DNA of 64,000 bases from an uncultured Syntrophobacterales bacterium (lineage in GTDB: Bacteria; Desulfobacterota; Syntrophia; Syntrophales; UBA5619). Location: assembly GCA_903928915.1 (NCBI GenBank), contig CAIYSL010000119.1, positions 114,539 through 178,538 of the forward strand, given 5' to 3'. Numbering within the stretch: position 1 is the first letter of the stretch; each line of letters starts with the position of its first letter. A model generated the notes under the pieces. The model had not been told where the DNA came from. It made no database searches and saw nothing but the letters and a program-made list of their open reading frames with translations. The position numbers and the translations under genes are program-made. Positions 54,381-61,760 of the stretch are shown in pieces.

Positions 54381-55723
54381 TCATGTTACGTAGGCATCCC
54401 AAGGGTAGTCGGGGTCGCCATAGGCGGCATTGTCGGGAATGGATTGGGCCAACTCATCCCCGGCGTATCGGTGGAATGGCGGGGCATGGGCTGTTGCGGG
54501 AGGTCTTGCTCGGATGAGCCAGAGCCCGAGATGGCCCAGGATGGCCTTGATGATCTCTTCATCCTCAATGAAGCTGATGATCCGCATAGCTCCGCGGCAT
54601 TTCGGGCAAACCAGCGGATCGACCTCGTAGATCTTCTGAATCAGCCTGGCCCAACTTTTCCGGCATGCCGCCGGAGCCCTCTCGGATTCGATGATGCAGG
54701 GGATGACGTCGGCCGTGTCTTTCTTCCGTCGTTTGCCACGCAAGACGTTGCTGTACCAGCCGTAATACCGGACCATCTGCTCCCCGCGATTCGGGACATG
54801 GGAGCACATGGCGGCGAGCCATTCGCCCGCGGCGAAGACCTTCTGATCGTTGCCGTCTTTCGCCGTATAGACGACGGCGCCTTCGCGGTCGAGATACCGC
54901 ATCCTCTCCTGAGAGAAGGAGGCCCGGATGATGTATCGGGCAAGATTCTCCAACGCCGCTTCTTCTTTCGGCAGGATGCGTTTCCCGCAGAAGACATGAA
55001 AACCGGAACGGCGCCATCCCGAGAGCAAGGCGATCATCTCCTGTGTTATTTTACCTTTCGCAATGAGCATCCGGAGGACCTTATACCGGAATATCGCCTC
55101 CAGTTTCTTTAACTCCAGAGGAGGCGCCACCCGGAACATCCCATTGCCATAGAAGCATCCGTCCACGATCAGGACATGACAGTGTGGGTTGAAGCCAAGG
55201 AAATCGCCAAAGGTCTGGATGGCGATGACCGCACCGGGGAGAGGGCTCCTTTCGGGAACGACATCCTGCATGAAGACCTTCAGAGACTCCCAGGCACAGC
55301 GACTCAGTTCATGCAGGAGACGGCGATCGTAGAGGAAGTACCGGCGCAGGATCTTCGGAATGCCGAAGACGAAATGCCGGTGGGGCACCTTCTTGAGTAC
55401 ATTGGCGCACAACCACTCTCCAAATTCCACCACCCGTTTCTGATGGCAGGAGGGACAAAAGTGTCGGCGCTTGCAGGAGAAGGCGAGCAGGTACTCGTGA
55501 TTACAGTCTCCGCATTTCACGCGGGCAAAGCCATTGCGCAGATTCCCGCATTCCAGGTACCGTAGATTACCTGCCGGAGATAGGGGCGGAAGAAGAATCC
55601 ATAGGACCGCTCAAATCGGTCTTCGTAACCCTGGATGAAAGATTCCAGCTGATCCTCAACGCATCGATAATAATCGGTTGCCTGCGGATTTCGGGGTCGA
55701 TATACGGCAGATTGGGCGGCCAT
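54381..55723 (-). pseudogene. IS91-family (Y2 rolling-circle) transposase, frameshifted
   Basis: The long 3' part reads a zinc-finger start CGDCNHEYLLAFSCKRRHFCPSC, then PHRHFVFGIPK, the HUH-type FNPHCHVLIVDG and the tyrosine region RYYGWYSNVLRGKRR, all typical of IS91-family transposases. The 5' part (55723 to about 55562) is in another frame and starts with YRPRNPQATDYYR. The two join at about 55560, where one C appears missing (TACGG for TACCGG), restoring VIYRYLECGNLRNGFARV. A single-base deletion therefore most likely inactivates it. No passenger gene is obvious. Confidence 0.85.
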
Positions 55724-55952
55724 GATTCCTTCCTTCCGAGGGAAACAGGCCGTCTATTTTAGAACGAACGCTCTACATGTCAAGAAGAATGTTGCATCAG
55801 CCTTGACAACCCTGGTGAATCCTGTTACCGATAGAACACTGGGGTTTCAGATAGTTGGAATCGTGAGGAAACGGCGAAAGAGTAACACAGGGTCGTTGGA
55901 CGGTAATTGATGCCTGTTGACAATAGCGGATCGGCTGCCTAATCATGAGAAC

Positions 55953-56135
55953 ATGAAACGAGGCCAGCTCATCAAACATCTCAAGGGGCATGGCGCATAC
56001 CTCCTGCGGGAGGGCAAGCGCCACACCATCTTTTAGCGGGGGCCGTTAAAAACGGAAATCCCCAGAAACGCTGAGATTGCTGACGAGTTGGCCAGAAAAA
56101 TCTGCAAAGATCTGGACATCCCTTTTGTGAGGTAA
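55953..56135 (+). pseudogene. hicA: hicA-like toxin gene interrupted by an amber codon
   Basis: Reading frame of 61 codons: RGQLIKHLKGHGAYLLREGKRHTIF, then TAG at 56034-56036, then KTEIPRNAEIADELARKICKDLDIPFVR. Both halves match HicA mRNA interferases, including the catalytic His in GKRHTIF. The stop replaces the residue just after the beta strand, so the toxin is probably inactive. The intact hicB partner starts 4 bp later. Confidence 0.8.
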
Positions 56136-56138
56136 GCT

Positions 56139-56363
56139 ATGAGATATAGAGCTGTGATGAAAAAATCCGGCACTTGGTGGATCGGTTGGCTGATTGATCT
56201 GCCCGGCGTGAATGCCCAGGAAAAGACGAAGGCGGAACTCGTGAAGTCCCTGATAATGGGCGCTCAGGATATGCTGGCGACAGAAGTGCCCTTCGAACCC
56301 GGCACGGAAATGACTATGGTTGACGTGCCCGAACCGGCCTGGTTCGGGCAGCATGCCCACTGA
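56139..56363 (+). CDS. hicB: HicB-family antitoxin
   Basis: 74 residues with the HicB partial RNase-H-like fold: YRAVMKKSGTWWIGWLIDLPGVNAQEKTKAEL and a C-terminal tail without the usual DNA-binding helix-turn-helix, so a short HicB. It would bind and neutralise HicA. It follows the interrupted hicA by 4 bp. Its persistence beside a broken toxin suggests recent inactivation or a retained role against another toxin. Confidence 0.75.
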   Translation: MRYRAVMKKSGTWWIGWLIDLPGVNAQEKTKAELVKSLIMGAQDMLATEVPFEPGTEMTMVDVPEPAWFGQHAH

Positions 56364-56555
56364 AAAGAAGATGTGGCGGGCCGAGAAGTCGCTTCCTTTT
56401 ATGATCTCCGCCCTTTCACCCGCGAGCCCGTCGATCCGCGCCATCGCCCACCGGATGCAGTTCGTAAGGGAATAGCCTCCCGCTGGTCGCCTTCCCCGAT
56501 CGCCCCGCCGAGCTTGCCCTCCAACACAGCATCCGGAATTTTTGCGAAGTCGTCC

Positions 56556-58274
56556 TCATCCGCCGCAGTATTTCCCCTCTGCCTTGAGCCTGGCCACCTC
56601 CTCCTTTTCGAGGGTGTTGAAGGCCACCTTGCCCACGAGCGTACAGGGCAGGTCGCCCCTGAACTCCACCTCCCGCGGGCAGCTCCAGCGGATCAGGTGC
56701 TCCTGGCAGTGGCCGATCAGCGCCTTCTCCATCTCCGGCCCGGCCTGGGCCGGGTCCTTCAGCACCACGAAGGCCTTCACCCGCTGCACCTGCTTTTCGT
56801 CGGGGACGCCGATGACGCAGGCCTTCGCCACTGCGGGGTGCTTGTACAGGACGTCCTCCACCTGGGCAGGGTACACGTTCATCCCCGAGGACTTGATCAT
56901 CCGCTTCTGGCGGAGCTTGAAGTAAAAGAACCCGTCCGCGTCCATCTGCCCGATGTCGCCGGTATGGAGCCAGAGCCTGCCGTCGGCATGGGTGCGGAGC
57001 GTCTGGGCCGTCTCCTCGGGCTGGTCGAGGTACCCGAGCATCACCGCGGGGCCGGAGAGGCAGATCTCCCCTTCCTCGCCGACGGGCGCCTCCTCGGTCG
57101 TGCCGAGCGCGACGATCTTGGCGAGCATGTCCGGGAACGGGATCCCCACGCTCCCCTCGCGGTACTGGTTGAGCGGGGTCGCCATGATCGCCGTCACCGC
57201 CTCGGTGAGGCCGTACCCCTCGAGGAGCTGGACGTTGCCGCCCCGCTCCTTCACGACCGCCTCGAACCGCTCCTTCACCGGCCGCGGCAGGGTGTCGGCC
57301 CCGCTGAAGGTCGCCCTGAGGCAGCTCAGGTCCGCCTTGCAGAACACGGGGTTGCTGCCCAGGGCCTCGAACAGGGTCGGCACGCCCACCACAAAGCTCG
57401 GCCGCTTCTTCCTGATCAGGTCGGCCACGATCTCCGGGGTGAACTGGGGCACCAGGATGCTCTTTCCCCCGCCCATGAAGATGGCGTTGACACAGACCCC
57501 CAGGCCGAACCCGTGGAAGATGGGGAGGATCGCGAGGATCGAATCGGCGCCGTCCATGGCCCCCCAGGCGGCGACCTGCATCCCCTCGCTGATGAAGTTG
57601 TAGTTGGACAGCATGATCCCCTTGGGCACGCCGGTAGTGCCGCCGCTGTACAGGATGACGGCCATCTCGTCGGACCCCATCTCGGCTTTGGGCGCCTTCG
57701 GGTAGCTCCCCTGCATCAGGTCGCTCCACCATCGCACGAGCGGATCCGCGGGGACCGGCGGGATCTTCCGCCCCTTGGTCAGGTTGAACCCGATCTTCTT
57801 GACCAGGGGGAGGTAGTCGGGGATCCGGGCCAGGATCAGGGTCTTGAGGCCCGTATTCGCCTGGACCTCCTTGAATTTTCCGTAGAACGCGTCGAGCGTG
57901 AGGGCGAAGCGGCTCCTGGCCGTCGTGAGGTAGAACTCGATCTCCTTGGCGGGCGACAGGGGGTGGATCATGCTCGCCACGACGCCCAGTTTGTTGGCGG
58001 CGTAGAAGCAGATGATCCCCTGCGGGCAGGTGGGCATGGAGATTGTGAGCCTATCGCCCGCGGCCATCCCGAGGGAGGCCAGGGCATCGGCGCACCGGTC
58101 GATCTCCTCGCCGAACTGCCGGTAGGTGGAGGTGGTGCCGAAGAAGTCGTAGGCGATGTCATCCGGACACCTTCCTACCGTCTGCATCAGCGCCTCGTAC
58201 ATGGTCACACGCGGATAGTCGATATGCTCCGGGACAGCGCCGTAGAACTTCAGCCAGGGCTTCTTCTCGTACAT
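56556..58274 (-). CDS. long-chain acyl-CoA synthetase / AMP-dependent ligase
   Basis: ATG at 58274 with AGGAGG seven bases upstream; 572 residues. The adenylation-family signatures are present: the P-loop YSGGTTGVPKGIML (about 195), YGLTEAV (A5 region), LHTGDIGQMDADGF (A7) and the Lys/Arg region RQKRMIKSSGMNVYPAQVEDV (A8). It activates a carboxylic acid to its CoA thioester via an acyl-AMP. Similar FadD-like enzymes activate fatty or aromatic acids. Together with the dehydratase genes it may feed acyl-CoA degradation; the actual acid is unknown. Confidence 0.9.
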   Translation of the reverse strand: MYEKKPWLKFYGAVPEHIDYPRVTMYEALMQTVGRCPDDIAYDFFGTTSTYRQFGEEIDRCADALASLGMAAGDRLTISMPTCPQGIICFYAANKLGVVASMIHPLSPAKEIEFYLTTARSRFALTLDAFYGKFKEVQANTGLKTLILARIPDYLPLVKKIGFNLTKGRKIPPVPADPLVRWWSDLMQGSYPKAPKAEMGSDEMAVILYSGGTTGVPKGIMLSNYNFISEGMQVAAWGAMDGADSILAILPIFHGFGLGVCVNAIFMGGGKSILVPQFTPEIVADLIRKKRPSFVVGVPTLFEALGSNPVFCKADLSCLRATFSGADTLPRPVKERFEAVVKERGGNVQLLEGYGLTEAVTAIMATPLNQYREGSVGIPFPDMLAKIVALGTTEEAPVGEEGEICLSGPAVMLGYLDQPEETAQTLRTHADGRLWLHTGDIGQMDADGFFYFKLRQKRMIKSSGMNVYPAQVEDVLYKHPAVAKACVIGVPDEKQVQRVKAFVVLKDPAQAGPEMEKALIGHCQEHLIRWSCPREVEFRGDLPCTLVGKVAFNTLEKEEVARLKAEGKYCGG

Positions 58275-58313
58275 CGGCATACCTCCTCGTGAATAGCGCT
58301 CACCCCCACCCTG

Positions 58314-58336
58314 CCCTCCCCCGTCGAGGGGGAGGG
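58314..58336. repeat. CCCTCCCCC/GGGGGAGGG palindrome
   Basis: 9-bp arms CCCTCCCCC and GGGGGAGGG around GTCGA, 40 bp upstream of the acyl-CoA ligase start. Same family as the hairpin at 49720-49768. Confidence 0.6.
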
Positions 58337-58403
58337 GTGAATCGGTGGAACTGCCCCTTCCTCACCTTCAGGGGCTCCTCCGTCGGGGCAAAGCCCCGCC
58401 CCG

Positions 58404-58418
58404 CCCCCTTCGCGGGGG
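58404..58418. repeat. degenerate copy of the G-rich palindrome
   Basis: CCCCC/GGGGG around TTCGC, followed by GAGGGTACAGGG, which matches the right arm of the 49720-49768 hairpin; 24 bp after the uppP stop. Confidence 0.45.
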
Positions 58419-58441
58419 AGGGTACAGGGTGCGGGGCATCG

Positions 58442-59293
58442 TTACGGCACGATCTTGCCCGCGGCGAGCAAACCCAGGATCAGCGTGCCGAGGGCGATCC
58501 GGTAGTAGACGAAAACGAACGTCGTGTTCTTCCGCAGATACTTCAGCAGAAAGTCGATCGCACAGTAGCCGCTGATTCCCGAGACGACCGTGGCGACGGC
58601 GTAGTTCACCGCCCCGATCGAGTCGATCCCCGCGCCGATCGCCTCGTGCAGTTCGAGGATGCCGCTGGCAAATATCGCCGGGATGCTGAGCAGAAAGGAG
58701 AACCGTGCCGCAGCCTCCCGGTTCATCCCCACCAGCAGGCCGCCGGTAAGCGTCGTACCGCTCCGGGAGGAGCCGGGGATCAGGGCGAAGGCCTGGGCGA
58801 ACCCCACCACCAGGGCGTCGCGCACCCCCACCTGGGCGATCTCTTTCCTGTGCGAGGCAACCTTTTCGGCAACGGCGAGCACCAGGGCGAGGATGATCAG
58901 GCTTCCCGCAATGACGTACAGGTTCTTCGTCAAGACCCCTTCGATCTCGGTCTTGAACAGCAGCCCGACCACCACTACCGGGAGCGTGCCGATCAGGATC
59001 AGCCAGCCGAGCCGCGAATTCAGCGACTGCTCGCGGTACCTCCGCCGTTCCCACAGGCTCTCCTTGATGAAGGCGGTGACGATGTTTTTGATATCGGCCC
59101 GGAAATAGACCAGGATCGAGGCCAGGGTCCCCAGTTGGATGACTGCGATGAAGGAGGTCCACCGCTCGGGATGGGCAGCGGAGATCAGCCCCATCAGCTT
59201 GCCGGCCAGCGTGAGATGGCCCGTGCTGCTGATCGGGAGAAACTCCGTGACGCCCTGGATGATGCCGAGGATGATCGACTCGAAGATATTCAC
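58442..59293 (-). CDS. uppP: undecaprenyl-diphosphate phosphatase
   Basis: A GTG start at 59293 is chosen because GGGAG lies five bases upstream; an ATG at 59308 is possible. The product is 283 residues with about eight transmembrane helices and the two BacA signatures: GVTEFLPISSTGHL near the N-terminus and the catalytic GSSRSGTTLTGGLLVGM (about residues 155-171). It recycles the lipid carrier for peptidoglycan by dephosphorylating C55-PP; overexpression classically gives bacitracin resistance. Confidence 0.94.
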   Translation of the reverse strand: MNIFESIILGIIQGVTEFLPISSTGHLTLAGKLMGLISAAHPERWTSFIAVIQLGTLASILVYFRADIKNIVTAFIKESLWERRRYREQSLNSRLGWLILIGTLPVVVVGLLFKTEIEGVLTKNLYVIAGSLIILALVLAVAEKVASHRKEIAQVGVRDALVVGFAQAFALIPGSSRSGTTLTGGLLVGMNREAAARFSFLLSIPAIFASGILELHEAIGAGIDSIGAVNYAVATVVSGISGYCAIDFLLKYLRKNTTFVFVYYRIALGTLILGLLAAGKIVP

Positions 59294-59404
59294 GAGGTCT
59301 CCCGTCATGCGATACCGCGGCCGGCTTCATGCCGGCGGAAAGGGGAATGGGGGTGACGGGCCGGAGTATAGGAAATGGGGTCCCGCATGTCAATGCAATA
59401 ATGG

Positions 59405-59524
59405 TCAGCCTCCGTCCGCAGGCTCCACGCGATCCCCCCTCTCCGCCCCCAGCTTCGCCATGCGGGCATAGGCCTTCAGGTCTTTCTTGGGCACGGGAAG
59501 AATGTTTCCGTCAACGTAACTCAT
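59405..59524 (-). pseudogene. truncated DUF1428-family gene start
   Basis: A 39-codon frame beginning MSYVDG, then LPVPKKDLKAYARMAK, the exact N-terminal pattern of DUF1428 proteins, which are normally about 110-120 residues. After about 24 residues similarity ends, and the frame stops at TGA; no further DUF1428 sequence follows. Its ATG overlaps the stop of the MazF-like gene (ATGA), so it may still be translated. Confidence 0.65.
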
Positions 59525-59937
59525 GTGTTCCCGCCTTCTTGACCGTTCAACCGCTCTGTCTGCGGCGAACCGGCCTCCGGCGCGAGTTGGATACCCATGA
59601 TCTCCAGGATGGCCGCATAGACCTGCGACATCTCCGCTGCGTCGAGATGCGCGAGGGGGCCCTCGACCAGGAGCCGGCTGTCGATGGCGCGGAGCTGATC
59701 GATCAGGAGGTCGCAGTCATGCTCCAGCCGTTCCCGGGCCCGGACACGCAGGCGCAGGGGCGCGGCGTTATCGACCAGGCGGTTCGTCAGGGGGACGACC
59801 AGCGTGGAAGGGTGGCCGGCGTCCAGCAGGGCCTGGTGCTGGATGAGCAGAACCGGCATCGTCTTTGCCGGCTCTGCGCTGCGCCGCGGGTTCAGGTCGG
59901 TCAGCCAGACGGCGCCATGTTCACGTTCTTGGGTCAT
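59521..59937 (-). CDS. PemK/MazF-family toxin-like protein
   Basis: ATG at 59937 with GGAG seven bases upstream; 138 residues. The MazF fold start GAVWLTDLNPRRSAEPAKTMPVLLIQ resembles the PemK GEIWWVDLNP...G.E..K.RPVLI pattern. LVVPLTNRL and DQLRAIDSRLLVEG follow, and the last fits the QLRAID motif. Such proteins are mRNA interferases of toxin-antitoxin pairs. No antitoxin gene is visible upstream, so either it is an orphan or the antitoxin is unrecognised. Confidence 0.75.
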   Translation of the reverse strand: MTQEREHGAVWLTDLNPRRSAEPAKTMPVLLIQHQALLDAGHPSTLVVPLTNRLVDNAAPLRLRVRARERLEHDCDLLIDQLRAIDSRLLVEGPLAHLDAAEMSQVYAAILEIMGIQLAPEAGSPQTERLNGQEGGNT

Positions 59938-60060
59938 GTTCGCGCTCCGCACCTCCCCGTATCCCTTCCTTCTGCTGCCTGACCGACACTAACCCGATTC
60001 GGCGCCATTGTCAACAAACCGGCCACTTAGCTTCGTTCCGCCGATTATTCGAATCAATGC

Positions 60061-60101
60061 TTGACAAACGAGCGCGATCTTAATATGTGATATATTACAT
60101 A
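60061..60101 (+). promoter_or_regulatory. tct operon promoter with overlapping palindromic operator
   Basis: TTGACA (60061-60066), then 17 bp and TATGTG as -10. The -10 region is embedded in an 18-bp near-perfect palindrome TATGTGATATATTACATA (60084-60101; one mismatched pair). The spacing and AT-rich symmetric form fit FadR-type GntR operators; a GntR gene ends this operon. Confidence 0.65.
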
Positions 60102-60164
60102 CCAAACCGGTTCGATCGTCCGGTGGCGCCTGCCACCCCCACATCCCAAACCAGGAGGTACACC

Positions 60165-61160
60165 ATGAAAACGATGATCCCCTTCCGTCCATCCCGTTTC
60201 ACCCCCCGCCCCGCCGGGCGGTACGCCCTGCTTACGGCCGCACTCTGCGCGGCGCTCCTTTGCGCGCTCCCGGCAGCGGCGCAGGACTACCCCGCCAAGC
60301 CGATCGAGGTTGTGGTCGGATTCGCCCCCGGCGGCGGGACCGACATGGTCGCCCGGGCAATCTCCGACGTGGCCGCGAAGTACACCGGCCAGCCGCTGGT
60401 CGTGAACAACAAGCCCGGCGCCACCGGGATCATCGGCTCGCAGTACGTCTACAACTCGAAACCGGACGGCTACACGCTCCTCGTGGCAGGCGGCAGCGAG
60501 ACCGTCTCAGTCCCCCACTTCAAGAGCCTGCCCTTCAACCCCATCACCGGCTTCGATCCGGTCATCCGGCTCATGGTCGAGCGAATCGGGTTCTACGTCA
60601 AGACCGACAGCCCCTGGAAGACGATGAAGGACCTGATCGCCGACGCAAAGAAGAACCCCGACAAGTACTCCTACGCCACCGCGGGGGTCGGCGGACTGCA
60701 CCACGCCAGCATGCTGGTGACCGAGAAACGGACGGGGATCCGCATGACCCATGTCCCGCACAAGGGGGGGGCCGAGAACCTCGCCGCCCTGGCAGGCGGC
60801 CACGTGAACGTGGCGATGGCCTCGCCGAACGAGGCCTATGCCCTGGTGCAGGGCGGCCGGGTGCGCTGCCTGGCGATCACGGCGCTCGAACGCTCGCCCA
60901 CCGAGCCGAATGCCCCGACGATGCGTGAACTCGGCTACGACATCTACATCGACAACCAGAAGGGGTTCGTCTTCCCGGCGGGGGTGCCCCAGCCGATCCG
61001 GCAGAAGCTCCACGATGCCGTGAAGAAGGCCTACGACGATCCGCAGTTCAAGGCGAGCGCCGAGAAGCTGAAGCTCGAACTGTCGTACCTGAACGGTGAC
61101 GATTTCCGGAAGGCCCTGAAGAGCATGTACGATCAGATCGGTGAGTCGGTGAAAAAGTAA
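60165..61160 (+). CDS. tctC: TctC-type periplasmic solute-binding protein of a tripartite tricarboxylate transporter
   Basis: ATG at 60165 with AGGAGG six bases upstream; 331 residues. Signal peptide about 1-34, then the Bug-family start DYPAKPIEVVVGFAPGGGTDMVAR, NNKPGATGIIGSQYV and TMRELGYD, two alpha/beta lobes. It captures a carboxylate in the periplasm and delivers it to TctAB. Ligands of this family range from citrate to aromatic acids and cannot be told here. First gene of the operon. Confidence 0.92.
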   Translation: MKTMIPFRPSRFTPRPAGRYALLTAALCAALLCALPAAAQDYPAKPIEVVVGFAPGGGTDMVARAISDVAAKYTGQPLVVNNKPGATGIIGSQYVYNSKPDGYTLLVAGGSETVSVPHFKSLPFNPITGFDPVIRLMVERIGFYVKTDSPWKTMKDLIADAKKNPDKYSYATAGVGGLHHASMLVTEKRTGIRMTHVPHKGGAENLAALAGGHVNVAMASPNEAYALVQGGRVRCLAITALERSPTEPNAPTMRELGYDIYIDNQKGFVFPAGVPQPIRQKLHDAVKKAYDDPQFKASAEKLKLELSYLNGDDFRKALKSMYDQIGESVKK

Positions 61161-61175
61161 CGTAACGGAGAACAC

Positions 61176-61625
61176 ATGAACGTGGATCGTATTCTCGGGT
61201 GGGGCGCGCTGCTCCTGGCGCTGCCGGTCGGCTGGTCCTCCTGGCGGTACGGGGTGGGGAGCCCCCACTCCCCCGGCGCCGGGTTCTGGCCGCTGGTCAT
61301 CATCGTGGTGACGGCCGGCCTGGGCCTGACGCTCGTTCTGCGCCCGAGCCCGGACGCGCCCGCGTTGGCGGGCGGGTCGCGCTGGGGGAAATTCGCCGTC
61401 TCCCTCGCTACCCTGGCCTTTTACGTGCTCGCCCTGGAGCCGCTCGGCTACCTGCCGGCGACCGCGGTCATGCTTTTCGTCCAGTTCCGCTGGGTGGAAG
61501 GCCGCACCCGGCGGTCGAGCGCGGTCATCGCGCTGGGCGCGGCGGTGATCACCCTGATCCTGTTCCGCGTCCTGCTGAAGGTCACCCTGCCCCTGGGGAT
61601 CATCCCGCTGCCCAGGGGCTGGTAA
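61176..61625 (+). CDS. tctB: TctB small membrane subunit
   Basis: 149 residues with four predicted transmembrane helices and the TctB start (ILGWGALLLALPVGWSSWRYG); SPHSPGAGFWPL matches the GPGFFP-type loop of the family. It assists the large TctA permease. It starts 15 bp after tctC and is followed by a 135-bp gap before tctA. Confidence 0.88.
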   Translation: MNVDRILGWGALLLALPVGWSSWRYGVGSPHSPGAGFWPLVIIVVTAGLGLTLVLRPSPDAPALAGGSRWGKFAVSLATLAFYVLALEPLGYLPATAVMLFVQFRWVEGRTRRSSAVIALGAAVITLILFRVLLKVTLPLGIIPLPRGW

Positions 61626-61760
61626 GACAGCGTCGGAATTTCCTGTCGGCCTCCGGGACCCGTTCCCAGGTCCGGCGTCTGGTAGCAGGCGCCTGTCCCG
61701 GACCGGAGCCGGGATCCGCCGGAATGACTGCCGGCACAACGAATTGTCAGGAGTGGGTTC

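Noticed and set aside
56034..56036. In-frame UAG in hicA as pyrrolysine
   Set aside because: Pyrrolysine is known in methylamine methyltransferases and a few others, not HicA, and no pyl gene is in the window. A nonsense mutation is simpler.
56394..56555. Possible gene remnant on the minus strand directly after the acyl-CoA ligase
   Set aside because: Two overlapping frames have coding-like composition, but neither matches a family I recognise and they would need a frameshift to join. Not enough to call.
59405..59407. TGA ending the DUF1428 fragment as another selenocysteine codon
   Set aside because: Reading through gives only four codons before another stop and no DUF1428-like continuation.
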